Source: Imbricaverruca yamaguchii
Taxonomy: Eukaryota; Arthropoda; Thecostraca; Neoverrucidae
Reading direction: 5' to 3'
Assembly (NCBI GenBank): GCA_034440575.1
Contig: JAOTOL010001659.1
Coordinates: forward strand, 4,185,001 to 4,249,000
Length of the DNA stretch: 64,000 nucleotides
A program made the position numbers and the translations under genes. Under the pieces are notes generated by a model that saw only the letters and a program-made list of their open reading frames with translations, did not search any database and had not been told where the DNA came from. Position 1 is the first letter of the stretch. Each line of letters opens with the position of its first letter. Positions 35,930-46,579 of the stretch are shown piece after piece.

Positions 35930-36225
35930 CTCCACCCGCTGGGCAGTGGTCCTGGGCCGATCGGGCCGCGCGTGAATCGACTGCTAATCTGCTTAGCTCG
36001 ATAATTGTCGGCTGACTTGATGCATGCTGGCGGCACGAAGCCATCGGTTAGCCTGACGCGGTGGCGGAATGCATGGCCCTCGCCAGGTCGTATCGATTCA
36101 TTCCCACGTGGTTTATACTCGTAAGTCCGGACACATCCACTGTGGTGTAGTTTCTATTATTGTGCCTTCTCGACGAGATAAATGATTGTGATCGAGCAAA
36201 ACTCAGACATGGTATAAATAGGTTG
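35930..36225. other. Spacer; possible tRNA-like relic near 36055-36115
   Basis: GCGGTGGCGGAATGC followed 35 bp later by CGATTCATTCCCAC loosely resembles the A and B boxes of a tRNA-derived SINE head. Too degraded to assert. Confidence 0.2.
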
Positions 36226-36227
36226 AA

Positions 36228-36395
36228 TAGCTACGAATTAAAGACTCTTGATGGGCGCTGTATGACCGAAGCAGTCGAAGTGCCCCTAAGCCCAAATAAC
36301 TAACTAAAGACTCTTGATAAAGATGGACACCCAAATGGGCGCTACATAACCAGTAGTAGCTGATGAGACCCTGAGCCCAAATATTCAATCAAAAA
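36228..36395. repeat. Dispersed module, two tandem units
   Basis: Each unit has AAAGACTCTTGAT, GGGCGCT(G/A)(T/C)AT(G/A)ACC and a CCTAAGCCCAAATA or CCTGAGCCCAAATA end. A related copy (GCGCTATATGATC ... CCCCAAATTCCAAATAA) lies at about 59455-59510, beside the tRNA-derived SINE head, and a partial one at 33.9 kb. Confidence 0.55.
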
Positions 36396-36399
36396 AGAT

Positions 36400-37365
36400 A
36401 TCCGAGGTCGGATAATGTCAGTCTTTTAGTCGCCATCCTCGCATCCCTTGATAGGGTTAGGACACTGGCATGTGAGGAAGCATTAGTGGTCCGGTCCCAG
36501 TAGAAACGATACCAAACGCTTCGATGAATCAATGCTGATGAACTCCGTTAAGTTGCTATCATTCGCTCATTTCGTGCTTCCGCACATAAATGCCTGGGAT
36601 ATTTTGACATTATAATTGATTGATGTTTGACCAGTGTCATGTTGAAGTTTAGTATGCCACCTTCAGCCATCGAGTTTCCCCACTTCTGAACTGCAAAGCT
36701 TTAGGGTTTGTATTGAAACCCTCTATTGGAAAACGGTTTTCTGGCCATGAAATTTAGGTACAAGTTTTCTCTGCTTCGTGTAATGAACTCTCTGTTGTAA
36801 TCTCTAGCTTCGTTTTACAGACTTTGCATTGGTAATATATTAATGCAGTATTGGTAATAACTAGTGGGACATAATAAATCCATGAAATGCAGCTCTAGCA
36901 TAATATTGAGACGTAGCTCCTAGGTATATATTCTTTTCAGTACTTATACAGGGTGAAATTGCTGAAATGAAAATCGGGTTTAAGAACACGTAGGTTTGTG
37001 TTTTTAACTGGCAACGGCAACTTGTATCACTACATTGCCAAACAAAACCACTGAAACTTCCCGAAGAAATATGGAGAGGGAAATATTCTGGAGACGGTAA
37101 CAGTCCGGATGACGAGCATCCAAGACATGGCTGGAAGCATTCAGCACTGGCCGTTTTCTGGCCCTCGTGTAGGTGTTGTCTGAGCTAGCATGAAATTTAC
37201 AAAGAACGGCATGTGTGGCCTGGAAATGCGGAGCGCATCGGACGAATTCGCTGTCATGATTATGTTGGGACGGGAATCATGGGCACATTGGAAAGTTGTC
37301 TAACACAAATATGTACGAAGAGATTGCATGGTTGTTGATCTTGGTCTCAATGCTGCACTTTGAGC
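36400..37365. other. Unrecognised AT-rich DNA
   Basis: No open frame of note, no RNA gene and no repeat recognised. Confidence 0.45.
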
Positions 37366-37369
37366 CATG

Positions 37370-37510
37370 CGACTAGTCTGGAGCCACGTGACAAGCCTAG
37401 AGTCACAGAGAGCCATGTGACAATGCTGGAGACACCTGGGGCTATTTGGCTAGCCTGGATCCATCAAGAGACATGTGACTAGCCTGGATCCACCTGGAGT
37501 CGTGTGCCAA
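37370..37510. repeat. ~33-bp degenerate repeat, about 4 copies
   Basis: Recurring GCCATGTGAC and AGCCTGGATCCA words in order. Diverged. Confidence 0.6.
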
Positions 37511-37514
37511 GCAT

Positions 37515-38375
37515 GCTGTGAAGCTTGATTAGGTCAAGGTCTGCTGTCGCCAACCTAGGCGACCTGGGCACTGGCGTTTCCACCTTTTCCGCTCCTGCAT
37601 TACATCAACCAGAGCCAGCACGTGTTGGCTCCTCCTCAGGTCAGACGAAGCTTGCACATCTTTTGCATTATCTGATTCCTTTGTATGGGCATGCCAGCCT
37701 GTTGGACGTGCAGCGGTAGCCTCAGGCCGCTGTAGTCACGCCATTTATCTAGGGTGGCGCAGTTGGTTTCTGATTTTACTCGCCGACCAGGAGTGAAGCC
37801 GTCGCGCCATTCGGTTACACGGCCGCCGCCCGGCGGTGCTCTGGCTGACATTCCAGTCCAAGGACCGGTGAAAGTTGCTCATGTGTGCGGCCCCTTTGGT
37901 CGTGTCTGGCCCACAGTCCGACCGCTGTCGGCTGCGTGAGTCCACGCGTATGTCACCGACTGCAGCTTGACGCCGGTGGTGCCATGTGTCGCCTGAACTG
38001 AGGGAAATGTGCAACTCCCCAGCTGGGAGGCCCATGTAGCTCCCCAACTTGGATAACGATGTAGGTTCCGTATTGGGCGGGCGATGCGACTCCCGAGCTT
38101 GGAGAACGATGGAGTGTTCGAACTGGGAACCTGGAAATGGGACTGCATAGCTTGCTCGTGTGGATTCATTCGTGTGAATCGCTCCTGCAAATCGTTTAGA
38201 GCACACAGCTTCCCCACCGTGCCAACTAGGCCCCACCTACTAGCCTTTTCGTGCATGCGCACACGCGCACACGCACACACGCACACCAAAGGCACGTGTT
38301 TGTCAAAAATTACCAGCATAAGCCGCCATCCGAGGCGCTATTCGAACAAGGAAAGATGGGATTATGAGACACCAA
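37515..38375. other. Unrecognised DNA
   Basis: Open frames on both strands at 37745-38319 lack recognised motifs. A short CA/CG-rich run lies at 38255-38285. Confidence 0.4.
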
Positions 38376-38379
38376 TAGT

Positions 38380-38530
38380 ACGGCCACGGAGGCTGTATAG
38401 GGCTCCATCAGTGCCGCCACGCAGGCTGTAAAGGGCTACAGCAGTGCGACCACGGAGGCGTCTATAGAGCTCCAGAAGTGCGGTCACGAAGGAGTCAATA
38501 GTGCTCGAGTGGTGCCGCCACGGAGGTGGA
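38380..38530. repeat. ~36-bp degenerate repeat, about 4 copies
   Basis: Units share GTGC(C/G)(G/A)CCACG(G/C)AGG followed by a variable TATAG/GCTC part. Confidence 0.7.
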
Positions 38531-38534
38531 TGAG

Positions 38535-39340
38535 GAACCCTTCATGGAACCGCTTTTCTTTTTCACATTGAATTAAAGCTTCCGATGCCAGTAATTGCGC
38601 CTCGTTTAGCCCATGACACCACCTTGGGATCGTCCCTGTGCGCTTTCTGTGCTGCGGACACAGAGTCGTGCATCATAACGTTGCGGCAGAGAGAGATGCC
38701 GTCCTCAACTGCTTATCCTCCATATATCGTGTAGACGAATGCCGCATCGCCCGCATTCGTCGTGCGAGACGCTGCGTGGTGTGGCTTCGAGTATTCCGCA
38801 CAAACTCGCCGCCCCACTGTGAAAAGAGATGAATGAAGATTGATTTGGGTGGAAAATTTTGATGACATTTTTCATGGTCAAAGTTTGAAGAGTAGGAGAA
38901 CTAAAGTGAAACGAGCAGGAATTAACACTGCGCAACAAAACAATGATTGAACTTCAGATTTCGTAGTCTGATCAAATCGAATCAGATCGGATCCGGTCAG
39001 ATTTGATTGAGTCTTTGGAGACACGGACACGGGCATGGGCGTAACTTATTCTTTTAACCGTTGCAGGCTCACCCGTGTTTCGTTGTACGAACTTGTGCCG
39101 GTCACGATCCTATTGGTTGTCGTGAGTAGTCGGGCTGTGTGAAATTCTGGAGAATGCCTGTTTTTCGGGTCTGGTTCTGTTCGGTCAGTGTGTCTGGTTT
39201 TCTCTGTGATTCGGCTCGCTCTATTTTATTCTTGTTTGGTGATCTGTCTGAGCCTGGTCGGGTTTGGTTTGTTTGGCATGACTTGCTTTGGCCTGAAAGT
39301 TGCCCACCTTCGCCGGAGAGGTGGGCCACCCGCATCCCGC
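38535..39340. other. Unrecognised DNA
   Basis: Single-copy sequence with a small GATCNGATT-like direct repeat near 38970-39010. No gene supported. Confidence 0.4.
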
Positions 39341-39343
39341 CTA

Positions 39344-39505
39344 GTGTCTGGGTGTGGTGTATATACGCGCCACACAGACCACGCCTGGTGTCTGGGTGTG
39401 GGGTATACACGTGCCGCCCAGGCACCGGCTGGTGTCTGGGTGTGGTTTAGGCCCGTGCCACCCGGACCCTGCCTGGTGTCTGGGTGCGATGTAGGTCCGT
39501 ACCGT
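39344..39505. repeat. 44-bp repeat, four copies
   Basis: CTGGTGTCTGGGTG starts each unit (39344, 39388, 39432, 39476), followed by variable TGTA-CC-GTGCC(A/G)CCCAGAC-like sequence. Confidence 0.85.
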
Positions 39506-39509
39506 CCAG

Positions 39510-40540
39510 ACGCCGCTGCTGCACTTGGCCGCTCTTCGCTGAGCACTCGGCCTCTTTTCCAACGCCTATCACACCATTGAACACCGTATCTCTCCTCATA
39601 GCCCAGTCGGTTCCGTCGGGTTACTGCTGGCAGACACCTCTCGTGCATGCCACGGCGCCTGGCTGCCGGCGACTGCGGCGCAGTACAATCCGCCACTCCC
39701 TGTGGTGATGTGGTGCAGACATCCGCCACACCCCTGTGGTGATGTGGTGCAAATATTGGTGCAGTGCTCAGCGGGGCGCTTTCACCCCGCTCATTGCAGC
39801 GTTCACGATACGCTCCGAAACCCTGGAGTACTCCGAACTGTCGGCGAGGTGCGTGTGTGTGTGAGATTTACCCGCCAAGTTGTGAGACATTGACCACTAT
39901 GGGAAATCGGCGCCGCTGGGGGAGAAGGCGGGGTAGCTTGCAATCATCGCCGCAGGCCTGAAGCAGTCCGGCAAGTGCAGCCAACCAGGTGGGGAATGGG
40001 CGGGTAGGGAAATGAACAGGTGCGGTGCGCCCCACATCTGCCACATTCGCTGAACCACTGGCTAATGGAGCCGATCTTTTGGCGGTCATCGCGAAGGTCG
40101 TTCACTCATTGTTCCGCCGGGCATTCCGGCTTCTTCTGGGAGATACTGTGCTTCCGTGGTCGGGCAGCGGAATCCCCGAGGTCTACTCCGGAACACGAGA
40201 GCCTTGTAATTGGCTGATATACACGTCACTCGGCGGCCGCAGCCGCCGGGGTTTGGGCCGCTGCGGGCCCGGCACCTCGTGAGGCCGCGCGCTCAGTGCA
40301 GCCTTGACGCGGGCCGGGCCGCGCCATCGCTGGCCGCTCGCGGCATCAGTCGGCTCCTGTTGTCCGGCCACTCCCCGATCGTTCCAGATCGAGACGATGG
40401 CCACTCCCCGGTCGGTCCAGATCGAGACGATTCTCACTCCCGGGCTGCTTCCGGCGGAGCTCGGCTTCTGTCCCGCCCGTGCTGCCCACTGCCGCTAGTG
40501 CAGTGCACCCTTCATGCACCATGGCTGTAGTGGGCTGTTC
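39510..40540. other. Unrecognised DNA with CpG-rich part
   Basis: 40230-40360 is CpG-rich. A ~33-bp duplication around GATCGAGACGAT lies at 40380-40440. Open frames overlap on both strands and no domain is recognised. Confidence 0.35.
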
Positions 40541-40544
40541 CCCT

Positions 40545-40835
40545 TGGGAGATATGGATGTGGTCCAGTACCCCTCTCGGGGGAGATGTGGCTATAGTCCG
40601 GTACCCCTCTATGGAGGTGTGGCTGTAGTCCAGTACCCCTCTCGGGGGAGATGTGGCTATAGTCCGGTATCCCTCTGTAGAGGTGTGGCAGTAGTCCAGT
40701 ACCCCTCTCGGGAGGTGTGGCTGTAGTCCAGTACCCTTCTTAGGAGATGTGGCTGTAGTTCAGTGCCGCTCTTTGGAGATGTGGAAGTAGTCCGGTACCC
40801 ACCTTGTGAGATGTGCCTGTATTCATGTGCACCTT
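40545..40835. repeat. 32-34-bp minisatellite, about 8 copies
   Basis: Units share GTGGCTGTAGTCCAGTACCC then CTCTCGGGAGAT variants, progressively more diverged to the right. Confidence 0.9.
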
Positions 40836-40839
40836 TCGG

Positions 40840-41455
40840 TAAAATAATTACTTCCATTACAGTACATTTCCAATTGCCCAGATATGCCAGAGTTACGGAA
40901 CGTAGATCCCTCGTCGGAAAACAATGCTGGTAGACGCCTCCCCTCTCCAGTCGCTGAGGAGAAATTTGTTTTCGGTTGATGTCCCGCTCAGGGGTGTTGT
41001 TGCCGGGTGGGGGATTCCTCAGGTGCGTGTCCCACCAGAGACATGGTCCGTGCCGGGGTACCCGAATCCGGAGACAATGCTGCTGGGTGTGGGCATTGCT
41101 CAGGGACGTACCCCGCGCAAGTCATGTCACGTGTCCGGGTGCTTGGCTCTGCAAGCACTGCGGGTGGGTGGGGCTCGACGTTCGTCTGGCCTCTGTTGCG
41201 AAATCGGTCCATGACCACACCCTCCTGCCAGAGAGAACGCTACCTGCCCTGACCTTGGCCTGGTGACTGACCCGGTGGGTGTCCACCTGCTTCCTGGCAT
41301 AGTCAGATGGTGAGCAATATGGCTGACAGGTATGCTAATTTTCTGGATACGTTGAACAGCTGATATCAAGTATGCTAATTGAGCAGCTCGAGGCGTGTGT
41401 CACTAACTATTCCATGGCTTGCTGATTCGGGGCTCTGCAAATAAAATCAGTGTCA
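40840..41455. other. Unrecognised DNA
   Basis: Weak internal repetition around GTCCCGC / GTGTGGGCATTGCTCAGG words at 40980-41150; no gene supported. Confidence 0.35.
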
Positions 41456-41465
41456 ATGCGAATTG

Positions 41466-41692
41466 TGTGTCACGTTGAGCACACTTCTTTCTTTCTCTTC
41501 TTTCTCATTTTCTTTCTCATTATCCATTTCTTCTCTCTATCTCTTTATTTCTCTTTATCCCTTTATTTATCTTGTTCGTTCTCTTTCTCTTCCATTCTCG
41601 TTCTTTCACCGCTTCTCTTTCTGTCTCGTTCTGTCTTTCTCCTTCCTTTTCTTCTTCTCTTACTCTCTTCCCTTTTTCAGCCTTTCTCAAAA
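41466..41692 (+). repeat. Polypyrimidine tract ending in CAG
   Basis: About 225 nt almost entirely C and T with CTTTCT periodicity, ending CCCTTTTTCAG. It could be a simple repeat able to form triplex DNA, or an oversized 3' splice-site tract; the following open sequence is short and unrecognised. Confidence 0.8.
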
Positions 41693-41694
41693 GC

Positions 41695-42105
41695 GGCGGC
41701 ATAGCACAGCATACATCACTGATTTGGTGAAGTGATGTTGGAAGCCCGGGAGGATATCTTGTGATGTGAAGTGCCTTGTGTGGTGTCTGATGCCGACTCG
41801 TTTATCAAAGAAACACAAGGTGACTGAAATTATATAAACAAGTTTGCGCGTCATCCGTAGCCAGCAGGTTCTTTTCTGAACTTCCTGGTGCGTAGTAATG
41901 GAAAATAATTGCCGCTGTATGTCGAGCACGCTGATAGTTCTCCGTTGTTTTGCCACCAACATCCTTGCATTATTGTCATGAATTCTGAAGATCTGCTCAT
42001 AATTGGGTTTCTCTTGTAAGCTTTTACTCTCCGAGCCGATGTGCTCCATGCCCAGGAGTTGTCGAGCCGAGCACTGCAGACGACGCTCTCCTAGGCTCTG
42101 GAGGT
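41695..42105. other. Unrecognised AT-rich DNA
   Basis: A minus-strand 120-codon open frame (41687-42049) has no identifiable motif. Confidence 0.35.
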
Positions 42106-42109
42106 TGGT

Positions 42110-42410
42110 GCGTTACGTGACAGCCAGTGGGCTGGCCATGGGCAGCGTCATGTGACAGCCGGTGGGCTAGCCGCGACAGCGTCACGTGACAGCCGGTGGG
42201 CTGGCAGAGGACAGCGTCACGTGACAGCCGGTGGGCTGGCGGCAGAGGATAGCGTCACGTGACAGCCGGTGGGTTGGCAGAGGACAGCGTCACATGACAG
42301 CCGGTGGGCTGGCGGCAGAGGATAGCGTCACGTGACAGCCGGTGGGCTGGCAGAGGACAGCGTCACGTGACAGCCGGTGGGTCGGCTGTGGGCAGCGCCA
42401 CGACAGACGC
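42110..42410. repeat. Minisatellite (35/38 bp) carrying E-box palindromes
   Basis: Units alternate 35 and 38 bp; all share GTCACGTGACAGCCGGTGGG. Exact GTCACGTGAC occurs at 42181, 42216, 42254, 42327 and 42362, with one-base variants at 42112, 42147 and 42289. CACGTG is the core E-box of bHLH-zip factors (USF, MITF/TFE, MYC/MAX). Confidence 0.95.
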
Positions 42411-42414
42411 CCTT

Positions 42415-43860
42415 TGCTTTTAATGTCGACCTTCTCTCACGCCGGCCGTAACTCTGGGCGCTGGACACGACCCGCCGGTGTCCACAGTCGCCGGACCGGT
42501 GTGTCGTGACCGGGTCACATTCCTGCGATAGGGCTGCCACGTGACTTCGACGGTGGCGAGCTGTGCTTCGCATGGTGCTGCTGCCGCTCCTCCCCGGAGT
42601 CGGGGCTCACGTCAACTGTGTCCAAGGGCAGTCCCTCACTGGCCCACAGGATTAGCTGTACCGTTAGGCCATCTCCCACTGTCCAGCAGTTTTAGTTTTG
42701 GGGTTTCTGCTGCATGGAAACAGTCTGACCGATGCATCCGAATACGTTGCCTATTCCCTGACACGTCGAGTTTGTCGAAAATCAACCACAATGCTAACGC
42801 TGTTAAACTCCGTTTGTTACCATAAGAGGACACGCATCATGCTAGAAACTGTGCGTCGCTGGTTTGGTTCACTGCAGCATGCTTGTGTGACGCTAGTTGC
42901 ACGCGAGATGCGACCTTCGAATTGATGTGTTATTGTATGATGGAAGTAGAATTATTTTATGGGGCAGCGAAGCAGGAATGCCTCGCACGAACAAAACGCC
43001 AAGTATTTGTTTAGGGCACGCGCAAAGGGAAAGTTGAAAATGTTGTGCAAGGTTATCTAAACAGAACCTCAATAGATTAATCGGACAAGGATTGCGATGG
43101 TGGTCAGCAGCGTTAGCTTCCATTCCCACGACAGCTCAAGTACCGGCGGCTGGTACTACCTCGCCATCTTGGAGACCCTCCCCACAGAGATCTCGCCGTA
43201 TTGGAGACCGTCCATATAGGAGACCACTCCTATAGAGATGCCGCCGCCTTAGAAATGGGTCTTTGACATTGGACATTTGATCACGCCCAATGTCCATGCC
43301 GAGGCCCTCATGTATCAGGGACACATCCACACCGAGGCCCAGCTGTACCAGAAGTACACCCACCCACGTCGAGGACAAATGTACCGCAGCTCTGCTAAGG
43401 GATGCACCAACTTCGCACCCCTGCTCTCGAGTGTAGCAGAATCGCGGCTCCGTAATCTTTACCAGTAATTGATGACGTCACGTTTACGCGACTACATGCT
43501 ACAGCTACATGTTAAACGCTACACGCTACTCGTTGCATTTAAAGGGGTCATGTAATCTAAGTCTAAGTCATGCAATCTAAGCCTAGAATGCTGATGTCGT
43601 AACATTTTCCTGGCAATGACTACGTGTAGTGGGCTGGTGTTATCGAGGTCTGGCTGTGGTTCGAAGCTATGCTCTCCAAGCCGTTGTGTTCGTCCGGCAC
43701 TACAGAGCCACCGTTGGGCTCTTTGGTATTGGTATTGCCGATGTTTCGGGTCCAGATTGTCTGCGTAGAACATGGTCCCGTGGGTGGAGTCATCACTGGC
43801 GGAGTCATCACTGACTAGTGGGGCACCACTGGGGGTCACCACTGGCGGGTCGCACACTGG
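42415..43860. other. Unrecognised single-copy DNA
   Basis: 42420-42620 is CpG-rich; the remainder is mixed. A small repeat around CTACATGCTACA / CTACACGCTAC lies at 43490-43530, and one around ATCTAAGTCTA at 43553-43585. No gene supported. Confidence 0.4.
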
Positions 43861-43866
43861 GTCGCC

Positions 43867-44895
43867 ACCGACTAGTGGGTCGCCACCGACTGGTGGGTCG
43901 CCACCGACTGGGTGCCACTGAGTGGGTCGCCACCGACTACTGGGTCGCCACCGACTACTGGGTCGCCACCGACTAGTGGGTCGCCACCGACTAGTGGGTC
44001 GCCACCGACTAGTGGGTCGCCACCGACTAGTGGGTCGCCACCGACTAGTGGGTCGCCACCGACTAGTGGGTCGCCACCGACTAGTGGGTCGCCACCGACT
44101 AGTGGGTCGCCACCGACTAGTGGGTCGCCACCGACTAGTGGGTCGCCACCGACTAGTGGGTCGCCACCGACTAGTGGGTCGCCACCGACTAGTGGGTCGC
44201 CACCGACTAGTGGGTCGCCACCGACTAGTGGGTCGCCACCGACTAGTGGGTCCCAGTGGGTCGCCACCGACTAGTGGGTCGCCACCGACTAGTGGGTCGC
44301 CACCGACTAGTGGGTCGCCACCGACTAGTGGGTCGCCACCGACTAGTGGGTCGCCACCGACTAGTGGGTCGCCACCGACTAGTGGGTCGCCACCGACTAG
44401 TGGGTCGCCACCGACTAGTGGGTCGCCACCGACTAGTGGGTCGCCACCGACTAGTGGGTCGCCACCGACTAGTGGGTCGCCACCGACTAGTGGGTCGCCA
44501 CCGACTAGTGGGTCGCCACCGACTAGTGGGTCGCCACCGACTAGTGGGTCGCCACCGACTAGTGGGTCGCCACCGACTAGTGGGTCGCCACCGACTAGTG
44601 GGTCGCCACCGACTAGTGGGTCGCCACCGACTAGTGGGTCGCCACCGACTAGTGGGTCGCCACCGACTAGTGGGTCGCCACCGACTAGTGGGTCGCCACC
44701 GACTAGTGGGTCGCCACCGACTAGTGGGTCGCCACCGACTAGTGGGTCGCCACCGACTAGTGGGTCGCCACCGACTAGTGGGTCGCCACCGACTAGTGGG
44801 TCGCCACCGACTAGTGGGTCGCCACCGACTACTGGGTCGCCACCGACTACTGGGGCGCCACCGACTGCTGGGTCACCACCAACTGGGTCACCACC
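43867..44895. repeat. 18-bp minisatellite CCGACTAGTGGGTCGCCA, about 57 copies
   Basis: Extremely homogeneous. The only breaks are a shortened unit at about 44249-44258, which changes frame, and a few edge variants (ACTACTGGG, ACTGGTGGG). All frames encode hexapeptide repeats (SPPTSG, GRHRLV; minus GGDPLV), so open frames are artefacts. Confidence 0.98.
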
Positions 44896-44939
44896 ACTGT
44901 GTCTGTGACTAGGACTTGGTCTTGGTCGCTACAGACGGC

Positions 44940-45340
44940 GTCAACACAAGATGTGCGTAGGTGGTCTGTTTACCGCGGCCGGACTCGCCGGCACGCTTTG
45001 TCTCGTTTGCACGCCGGTCGGAGCGCGCCGTCGTCGCGGTCCGGTTTTGTTGCGCGTTTTTGCCGCGTCGATCAGGGCACGGCACGACAGGGCATTAGCG
45101 CCCCTCCGGTTAGCGGGCGGCAGCGGCAGCGGTGTGGCGGGCGGCGCGGCTTTTTGCGGTCGCCCGGCGAAATTGATTACCGACGGTCGTCCGGGCGTCC
45201 GCGGACGCCGCCGGCCGCCTGTCATCACAGCCGCGCAAACTAGGGTAGTCGCGTCTGGCGAGGCTCTCGTCACGTCGGGCGGACTGCGCCGGCGGTTCGG
45301 TGCGCCCGATGCGGCGGCCGTAGCGATGTGGTAGGACGTG
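44940..45340 (+). other. CpG island with 127-codon ATG frame
   Basis: CpG-dense segment between two arrays. An ATG at 44951 (A at -3) opens to 45334: a hydrophobic start (GLFTAAGLAGTLCLVC) followed by an Arg-rich and Gly/Ala-rich tail. The minus strand is also open. The start could be a signal peptide, but GC-rich DNA gives such text by chance; no family recognised. Confidence 0.25.
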
Positions 45341-45990
45341 CCGCTGTGGTGTGATGGGCGGTGTGACGATGTGGTAGGATGTGCCGTTGTGGTGTGATGT
45401 GCAATGTGATGATTTGGTACCATGCGACGTTGTGGTGTGACGTTGCCGTGTGATGTGCGGTGTGATGATTTGATACCATCATACCGCACATAACATGTGA
45501 TGATTTGGTACCATACCATGCGACGTTGTGGTGTAGTATGACGTTGCCGTGTGATGTGCGGTGTGATGATTTGGTACCATACCATGCGACGTTGTGGTGC
45601 GGTGTGACGTTGTGGTGTGATGTGACGTTGCCGTGTGATGTGCGGTGTGATGATTTGGTACCATACCATGCGACGTTGTGGTGCGGTGTGACGTTGCCTG
45701 TATGGTGTGATGATTTGGTACCAGGCGACGTTGTAATGTGGTGTGACGTTGTGGTGTGATGTGACGTTGCCGTGTGATGTGCGGTGTGATGATTTGGTAC
45801 CATACCATGCGACGTTGTGGTGCGGTGTGACGTTGTGGTGTGATGTGACGTTGCCGTGTGATGTGCGGTGTGATGATTTGGTACCAGGCGACGTTGTAAT
45901 GTGGTGTGACGTTGTGGTGTGATGTGACGTTGCCGTGTGATGTGCGGTGTGATGATTTGGTACCATACGACATTTTGGTGTGGGGTGACG
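45340..45990. repeat. ~84-bp higher-order repeat
   Basis: Units combine GATGATTTGGTACCATACCA, GCGACGTTGTGGTG, and TGACGTTGCCGTGTGATGTG blocks. Some copies lack one block (for example the short copy at about 45690-45730), so unit length varies. Confidence 0.9.
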
Positions 45991-46089
45991 CTGCGGTGAC
46001 GCAACTCTGTTCCCTGGCCTATCACTGATGAAGAAGACTAGCGGTGACTGTTTTGTCTTCGTCCTCAGCAAACTGCCACCGTCCTTTGG

Positions 46090-46320
46090 CTTTCCTCCGT
46101 TCCCAGTTCGTTCCCACTTCCACTCCATTGCCATTACATTCGCATTACGTCCACATTCCGTTCACTTTACCTTCACATTGCGCTCATATTACTTTCATAT
46201 TACTTTCATATTACGTTCCCATTAAATTTCCATTACGTTCCCTTTACGCCCTCATTGCATTCACATTTCATTAATATTGCATTCAAATTGCATTCACATT
46301 GCATTCACACCCTGCCCTCA
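46090..46320. repeat. Degenerate ~12-bp CATTCACATT repeat
   Basis: Imperfect copies of TTCATATTAC / CATTGCATTCAC. Low complexity with pyrimidine bias. Confidence 0.8.
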
Positions 46321-46573
46321 TCTTTCTACCATCCTCGACTCTCTCAATGATCGCCCCTTCCCAGTCGTCGCTTGGTTCCGATTCCATATCCTTTCTAAGC
46401 ATCCGTTTCCACCCTTCTCGCGGATCCAGATGCTCTTCATCCACAGTTTGACTGTAGTGCTTCCTCCTGACCGTCGTATCTTGTGCTTCCTTCGGGCCGA
46501 AGGGCCCCCAGCCTTCACAGGCTCGTGTCGTTTTGAACAGACAGTGATGTTTTTTTTTAATGCATCGGCTGCT
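46283..46573 (-). CDS. Unrecognised charged open stretch (possible exon)
   Basis: Stop-to-stop minus frame of 96 codons, rich in acidic and basic residues: EEHLDPREGWKRML, then MESEPSDDWEGAIIERVEDG. It lacks an ATG at its start and overlaps a plus-strand open frame (46277-46717). The strand is purine-rich, which by itself favours Glu/Lys/Arg/Gly codons, so chance remains likely. Confidence 0.2.
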   Translation of the reverse strand, partial: SSRCIKKKHHCLFKTTRACEGWGPFGPKEAQDTTVRRKHYSQTVDEEHLDPREGWKRMLRKDMESEPSDDWEGAIIERVEDGRKMRAGCECNVNAI

Positions 46574-46579
46574 TTACAG

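Noticed and set aside
43872..44912. SPPTSG, GRHRLV and GGDPLV repeat proteins
   Set aside because: By-products of the 18-bp array; the internal frame break at about 44250 destroys any single product.
44951..45334. Secreted protein with hydrophobic N-terminus
   Set aside because: Not upgraded to a gene: the start is plausible, but the Arg/Gly/Ala-rich tail is typical of translated CpG islands and both strands are open.
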